The notes under the pieces are model-generated. The model ran no database searches. It had not been told where the DNA came from and saw nothing but the letters and a program-made list of their open reading frames with translations. The translations under genes were made by a program, and so were the position numbers. A stretch of DNA of 17,636 nt from HRBIN01 sp038891515 (GTDB taxonomy: Archaea > Thermoproteota > Nitrososphaeria_A > Caldarchaeales > Caldarchaeaceae): the NCBI GenBank assembly GCA_038891515.1, contig JAWAEB010000031.1:1-17636 (forward strand). Direction: 5' to 3'. Below, one piece after another: positions 14,461-17,636 of the stretch (position 1 is the first letter of the stretch; the number at the start of each line of letters is the position of its first letter).

Positions 14461-15497
14461 AGAAAGCGGGGGACATTCTGGAGCTTGTGGGCGGCACCCC
14501 CATCATGAAGCTGGAGCGGGTACCGGCACAGGCAGGCGTAATTGCTGAGATATATGTGAAGCTTGAGTTCTTCAATCCCTCCGGGAGCCTCAAGGACAGG
14601 ATATATAAGGAGATGATAACCCGCGCAGTCGCGAGAGGTGACCTCCGCCCCGGCATGGAGATACTGGAGGTCTCGACAGGTAATGCTGGAATAGCATGCT
14701 CCTTCGTCGGCACCCACTTGGGATACAAGGTGACAATAGTTATGCCGGAAGGAATGAGCGAAGAGCGGAAGCAACTGATAAGAGCGTTTGGAGGAGACCT
14801 CATCTTTACACCTGGCGGTGAGAGCGATGTAGACCTAAGCCTAGCCAAGGCCCAGAGGATGATGGAGTTGAATCCAGGCCGCTATTGGTTCCCCAACCAG
14901 TTTACAAACCCGGACAATATAGAGGCACACTTCAAGACAACAGGACCTGAGATATGGGAGCAAACAGATGGAAAGCTGAACTGCTTTGTAATGTCGCAGG
15001 GTTCTGGCGGCACTATGACAGGTGTGGGAAGATTCCTGAGAACAAAGTCGGAAAACATTAAGCTCTATACGGTCGAGCCAGCAGAGGCGCCCATAATCTC
15101 GGAGGGAAGATGGGGCACTCATCGGATAGAGGGCATAGGAGACGGCTTCATACCCAGAAACCTCGACCTGAGTCACCTGAACGGAGTCGTCACAGTCTCC
15201 TCAGGTGAGGCTATCGAGATGACCAGAAAACTGGCACGCATGGAGGGTATCTTCTGCGGCATATCATCAGGATGCAACGTCGCCGCAACAATAAAAATAG
15301 CTAAGAAACACCCAGAGCTTAGGAGGATTGTAACACTCATCTGCGACTCAGGCAACCNNNNNNNNNNCCGGTATCTCTCAACCGAGGTCTTCGGAACTAG
15401 TAAAAAAATCCCCATCCCGGAGCGGGAACATCCATTAGACCCATATACTAGGGAGCAGAGGGAAAAGTATTGTTCCAAGCTGGAAGTGATACATTAA
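14457..15497 (+). CDS. cysteine-synthase/CBS-like PLP enzyme
   Basis: This is a fold-type II PLP enzyme of the cysteine synthase family, which replaces the beta substituent of an activated serine. Residues: PLP lysine Lys46 in NPSGSLKDR; substrate loop STGNAG at 73-78 (classical TSGNTG); phosphate-binding QGSGGTMTG at 181-189 (classical GTGGT); VEPAEAP, then IEGIGDGFIP; GISSGCN; and the C-terminal CDSGN-RYLST. The changed loops make the substrate uncertain: O-acetylserine or O-phosphoserine sulfhydrylase, cystathionine beta-synthase-like, or synthesis or breakdown of a 2,3-diaminopropionate-type amino acid. GTG 14457 has a good Shine-Dalgarno and overlaps the transcarbamylase stop by four bases. 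Ten N at 15358-15367 interrupt the CDSGN-RYLST motif; they add about four spurious codons, and the true length is probably 342 residues. Confidence 0.87.
   Translation: MKKAGDILELVGGTPIMKLERVPAQAGVIAEIYVKLEFFNPSGSLKDRIYKEMITRAVARGDLRPGMEILEVSTGNAGIACSFVGTHLGYKVTIVMPEGMSEERKQLIRAFGGDLIFTPGGESDVDLSLAKAQRMMELNPGRYWFPNQFTNPDNIEAHFKTTGPEIWEQTDGKLNCFVMSQGSGGTMTGVGRFLRTKSENIKLYTVEPAEAPIISEGRWGTHRIEGIGDGFIPRNLDLSHLNGVVTVSSGEAIEMTRKLARMEGIFCGISSGCNVAATIKIAKKHPELRRIVTLICDSGNXXXXRYLSTEVFGTSKKIPIPEREHPLDPYTREQREKYCSKLEVIH
15358..15367. other. ten-N assembly gap inside the PLP enzyme gene
   Basis: Flanks are GGCAACC and CCGGTAT. Merging them through the shared CC gives GGC AAC CGG TAT, that is G-N-R-Y, which restores the contiguous family motif CDSGxRYLST. 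The gap is probably of zero or slightly negative size, so no sequence is really missing. Confidence 0.8.
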
Positions 15498-15526
15498 ACA
15501 TGCGGGAAAAACTCTCCTAACAAGGC

Positions 15527-15533
15527 TTATTAA
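15527..15533 (+). promoter_or_regulatory. TATA box of the V4R gene
   Basis: TTATTAA, in the 58-base spacer after the PLP gene, is centred 26 bases before the ATG at 15556. The TTGGGGGG run before the ATG does not look like a normal ribosome-binding site, so a leaderless message is likely. Confidence 0.55.
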
Positions 15534-15555
15534 GGCGGCCTGCAGTTGGGGGGTT

Positions 15556-16053
15556 ATGTCAATCACAGGTGATCCTGCTGAAGATCGAGGCATCATCGAA
15601 GACCCAATTCTAGGTGGGAGGGTTTTCATGCTTTCTTCGAAGACCTTTAGAATTATGGGAAGACTGCTGTCGGAGAGCATCGGCCGGAATGGTGTTGACG
15701 CCCTCCTCTGGAACCTAGGCTATAGATATGGGGCGGCTCTGGGGAATAGGGTCAGGCGAGCCACCCAATCCATTAATGAGTCAGTCATAGTCTTAACCAA
15801 CTCAGCGAGAAGATCGGGCTGGGGAGTCCCCGCTGTGGATGTATCTTCAGCCCCTGAGAAGATAGTTGTAACCTTCAATAGCTGTGTATTCTGTGAGGAC
15901 GAGGCTGGAGAGAAGGGGTCGAAATGCTTTTTCCTAGCCGGCATACTTGCAGGCGTAGCCGAGTCCATCTATGGGAGGTCCTTCAAAGTAAGCGAGATAG
16001 AATGTAGGGCAGCGGGGGCAGAGGTGTGCAAATTTGTTATCGAGCCATCCTAG
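15556..16053 (+). CDS. V4R (4-vinyl reductase) domain protein
   Basis: This 165-residue stand-alone V4R domain belongs to the small-molecule-binding family found in BchJ and in some bacterial regulators and sensors. The N-terminal half has the helical RVFMLSSKTFRIMGRLLSES and GYRYGAALG. The C-terminal half has the cysteine-rich signature with Cys110, Cys113, Cys124, Cys150 and Cys158, in NSCVFCED, KCFFLAGILAGVAESIYG and ECRAAGAEVCKFVI, which suggests a bound metal. Archaeal stand-alone V4R proteins are mostly uncharacterised and are assumed to bind small ligands. No DNA-binding or kinase domain is fused here. It has its own promoter between the two PLP-enzyme genes. A sensor of a pathway metabolite is possible but not shown by the sequence. 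Confidence 0.85.
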   Translation: MSITGDPAEDRGIIEDPILGGRVFMLSSKTFRIMGRLLSESIGRNGVDALLWNLGYRYGAALGNRVRRATQSINESVIVLTNSARRSGWGVPAVDVSSAPEKIVVTFNSCVFCEDEAGEKGSKCFFLAGILAGVAESIYGRSFKVSEIECRAAGAEVCKFVIEPS

Positions 16054-16121
16054 GCTCTAGGTGGATAGCTTCGTGTTGGGATTGTAGGTTAGTGTGTTTG
16101 GATAATCCGTCGGTCAACTAG

Positions 16122-16129
16122 ATTTAAAT
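16122..16129 (+). promoter_or_regulatory. TATA box of the threonine-synthase-like gene
   Basis: ATTTAAAT is centred about 31 bases before the ATG at 16157, so transcription should start a few bases before the ATG. Apart from this box, the 103-base spacer after the V4R gene shows no gene or repeat. Confidence 0.55.
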
Positions 16130-16156
16130 GGCTGGGACACAGCTACCTCGAACAGC

Positions 16157-17401
16157 ATGTTCGTGGAGAGGCTTGTCTGCTCCCGCTGCAGAGAGGTGTA
16201 CAGTCCGCAGGAAAACCCGCTCCTATGTCGTAGGGAGGATTTTGGACGCCTAGACATCGTCTACAACTATGACAATATCGGTCTGAGCCGGAGCAGGCTA
16301 TCGGTCAGAGCAGGGGTTGGTGTCTGGCGCTATTGGGAGTTGATGCCTGTGGAGGGGAAATATGGCTCTCGGCTGGGTGAGGGGTGGACACCATTGTTCA
16401 AGGCTGATAGGCTGGGTAGGATGATGGGGTTGGCCAACCTGTATATCAAGGATGAAACCCGAAACCCTACCCAGTCATTCAAGGATAGAGCTATGGCCGT
16501 CGGTGTTGCCAAGGCTGTGGAGATGGGCAAGACCGATGTGGTTACAGCTTCGAGCGGCAACGCTGCAGCCTCACTAGCCGCCTACTCAGCCAGCAAGGGA
16601 CTCAGATGCAACGCCTTCGTCTCGGAAGAGATATCGAGGGGTAAGGCCGTCCAGCTCCTCCTATATGGTGCCCGTCTCTTCAGGGTGAGGCAGGTTGCTG
16701 AGGGCAGAGATCCCACTGTAGAGATGATGTTAGAGACAGTGAAGAGGCTGGGATGGTATCCATGCCCGAGCTTCGGCCCTTTTAACCCTTACCAAGTGGA
16801 GGGGTTGAAGACCATCGCCTACGAGGTGTTGGAGCAGTTATCGTGGGGTACACCAGACTTCATACTCATCCCCACTGGCTCTGGCTGCTTGGCCGCTGGC
16901 GTGTGGAAGGGGTTGAGGGACTTTTACGAGCTGGGGCTGATAGACTCCTATCCTAAGATTGTACCAGTCCAGCCAGAGGGTAACAAGGCATTGGTCGAGG
17001 CCATTAGGGATGGACTGAAGTTTGAGGAGATCAAGCCTGTGAAGTGGCCCAAGTCCGTGGCCTCGGGTCTTCTCGACCCATTCCCATGGGACGGTGACAT
17101 GGTTATCGAGGGGGTGCGGACATCTAAAGGGACCGGCGTAACCGTCACCGATGATGAGATTCTAGAAGCCATAAGAGCCCTAGCGGGATTGGAGGGTGTT
17201 TTCGCAGAACCCTCGGGTGCAGCTGGCCTAGCTGGCTTGAAGAAAATGGTGGATGAGGGTGAGATAGTCCATAGTGATAAGGCGGTGGTCCTAGTGACCG
17301 GCTCCGGCTTGAAGGAGGTGGATAAGCTGGCCCATCTCTTCCACGAGCCTCCCCTCATATTGCCTGAGATATCCGAGCTGAGGAGGCATGGCATAGTTTA
17401 A
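16157..17401 (+). CDS. thrC: threonine synthase-like PLP enzyme
   Basis: This 414-residue fold-type II PLP enzyme is closest in pattern to threonine synthase, which turns O-phosphohomoserine into threonine and phosphate. Visible motifs: LGEGWTPL (73-80), the PLP lysine Lys109 in NPTQSFKDR, TASSGNAAASLAAY (130-143), SFGPFNPYQVEGLKT and the phosphate loop TGSGCLAAG (240-248), with EPSGAAGLAGL late in the protein. The N-terminal zinc-ribbon common in this family is partly lost: CSRC at 8-11 is followed by only one further cysteine (Cys24), where a second pair is expected. SSGNAAAS differs from the usual STGNTSAS. It may therefore be a paralogue with a changed substrate, such as a threonine/serine-type dehydratase. 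A carbamate kinase follows after 24 bases, probably on the same transcript. Confidence 0.82.
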   Translation: MFVERLVCSRCREVYSPQENPLLCRREDFGRLDIVYNYDNIGLSRSRLSVRAGVGVWRYWELMPVEGKYGSRLGEGWTPLFKADRLGRMMGLANLYIKDETRNPTQSFKDRAMAVGVAKAVEMGKTDVVTASSGNAAASLAAYSASKGLRCNAFVSEEISRGKAVQLLLYGARLFRVRQVAEGRDPTVEMMLETVKRLGWYPCPSFGPFNPYQVEGLKTIAYEVLEQLSWGTPDFILIPTGSGCLAAGVWKGLRDFYELGLIDSYPKIVPVQPEGNKALVEAIRDGLKFEEIKPVKWPKSVASGLLDPFPWDGDMVIEGVRTSKGTGVTVTDDEILEAIRALAGLEGVFAEPSGAAGLAGLKKMVDEGEIVHSDKAVVLVTGSGLKEVDKLAHLFHEPPLILPEISELRRHGIV

Positions 17402-17425
17402 TACGTTGATTAGGTGGGGCTATCC

Positions 17426-17636
17426 ATGCCTTCGGGCGAGCTGCTCTTAGTTGCCTTGGGGGGCAACGCACTACTTAGGAGAGGTGAGAAGGGCTCCTTC
17501 GAGGAGCAGTATAACAATATAGTGGTTACATCCAAGCACTTGGCCGATGTTGTGGAGATGGGGTATAAGTTGGTGATAACACATGGTAACGGTCCACAGG
17601 TTGGGGCCACCCTGTTGAGGCATGCGGCGGGTCTCA
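17426..17636 (+). CDS. carbamate kinase (5' part, cut by window end)
   Basis: Seventy codons are visible from the ATG at 17426 to the window edge, roughly a quarter of the usual 310-residue protein. The N-terminus shows VALGGNALLRRGE, a conserved glutamine/asparagine stretch EEQYNNI, and LVITHGNGPQVG, all hallmarks of carbamate kinase of the amino-acid-kinase family. The enzyme interconverts carbamoyl phosphate plus ADP with ATP plus carbamate. In many prokaryotes it is the ATP-yielding last step of arginine, agmatine or allantoin/purine fermentation; in some hyperthermophilic archaea it is proposed to make carbamoyl phosphate. AGGTGGGG ends six bases before the ATG as ribosome-binding site. 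The gene lies 24 bases behind the threonine-synthase-like gene and 3 kb behind the transcarbamylase, which could be its carbamoyl-phosphate partner. Confidence 0.9.
   Translation, partial: MPSGELLLVALGGNALLRRGEKGSFEEQYNNIVVTSKHLADVVEMGYKLVITHGNGPQVGATLLRHAAGL

Noticed and set aside
15358..15367. Four-residue insertion in the cysteine-synthase-like protein
   Set aside because: The extra codons come only from the N run, which interrupts a normally contiguous motif.
16054..16156. Small RNA or tRNA in the spacer before the threonine-synthase-like gene
   Set aside because: No cloverleaf, TTCGA-type loop or strong hairpin is visible; only a TATA box is recognisable.

Overview
The window looks like chromosomal DNA of a thermophilic archaeon, most likely of the TACK/Thermoproteota side, possibly Caldarchaeales (Aigarchaeota)-like. 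Grounds: an A/V-type ATP synthase, heavy use of AGG/AGA arginine and ATA isoleucine codons, AT-rich boxes about 26 bases upstream of several start codons (leaderless transcripts), a twin-arginine substrate-binding protein, and a MenA-like UbiA fused to a flavin split barrel. The exact lineage is an inference. A run of ten N at 15358-15367 shows that this is a scaffolded draft assembly.

Layout. Positions 1-6790 are on the minus strand. Read in transcription order they hold adenine deaminase, a BMP-family (nucleoside-type) substrate-binding protein, a double-cassette ABC ATPase and two permeases, the second cut off by the window edge. This is a purine nucleoside/base uptake and deamination locus. 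A divergent spacer (6791-6953) separates it from the plus-strand half.

The plus strand begins with a 50-residue cysteine-rich protein and the catalytic (A) and non-catalytic (B) subunits of the archaeal ATP synthase, then an MFS transporter. Next come a split-barrel flavoprotein-like gene overlapping a split-barrel/UbiA prenyltransferase fusion, probably a lipid-quinone module. The last third is amino-acid and carbamoyl chemistry. It holds a knotted transcarbamylase (acetylornithine carbamoyltransferase/YgeW type) coupled to a cysteine-synthase-like PLP enzyme, a V4R-domain protein, a threonine-synthase-like PLP enzyme, and a carbamate kinase that runs off the right edge.

How the genes may work together. 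Nucleoside uptake, adenine deaminase, a YgeW-like transcarbamylase, fold-type II PLP enzymes and carbamate kinase resemble in content the bacterial xdh-ygeW-ygeX-yqeA purine/uric-acid fermentation cluster. I propose, as inference only, that the window encodes part of an archaeal route that recovers ATP from purine- or ureido-derived carbamoyl groups. Ordinary amino-acid synthesis (threonine, cysteine, arginine/citrulline) is the main competing reading.

Sequence-level oddities worth checking: a probable one-base homopolymer error or a leader peptide at the start of the ATPase A gene, an in-frame TGA at codon 4 of the MFS gene, and an N-gap that is probably artificial. No tRNA, rRNA, CRISPR array, insertion sequence or intein was seen.
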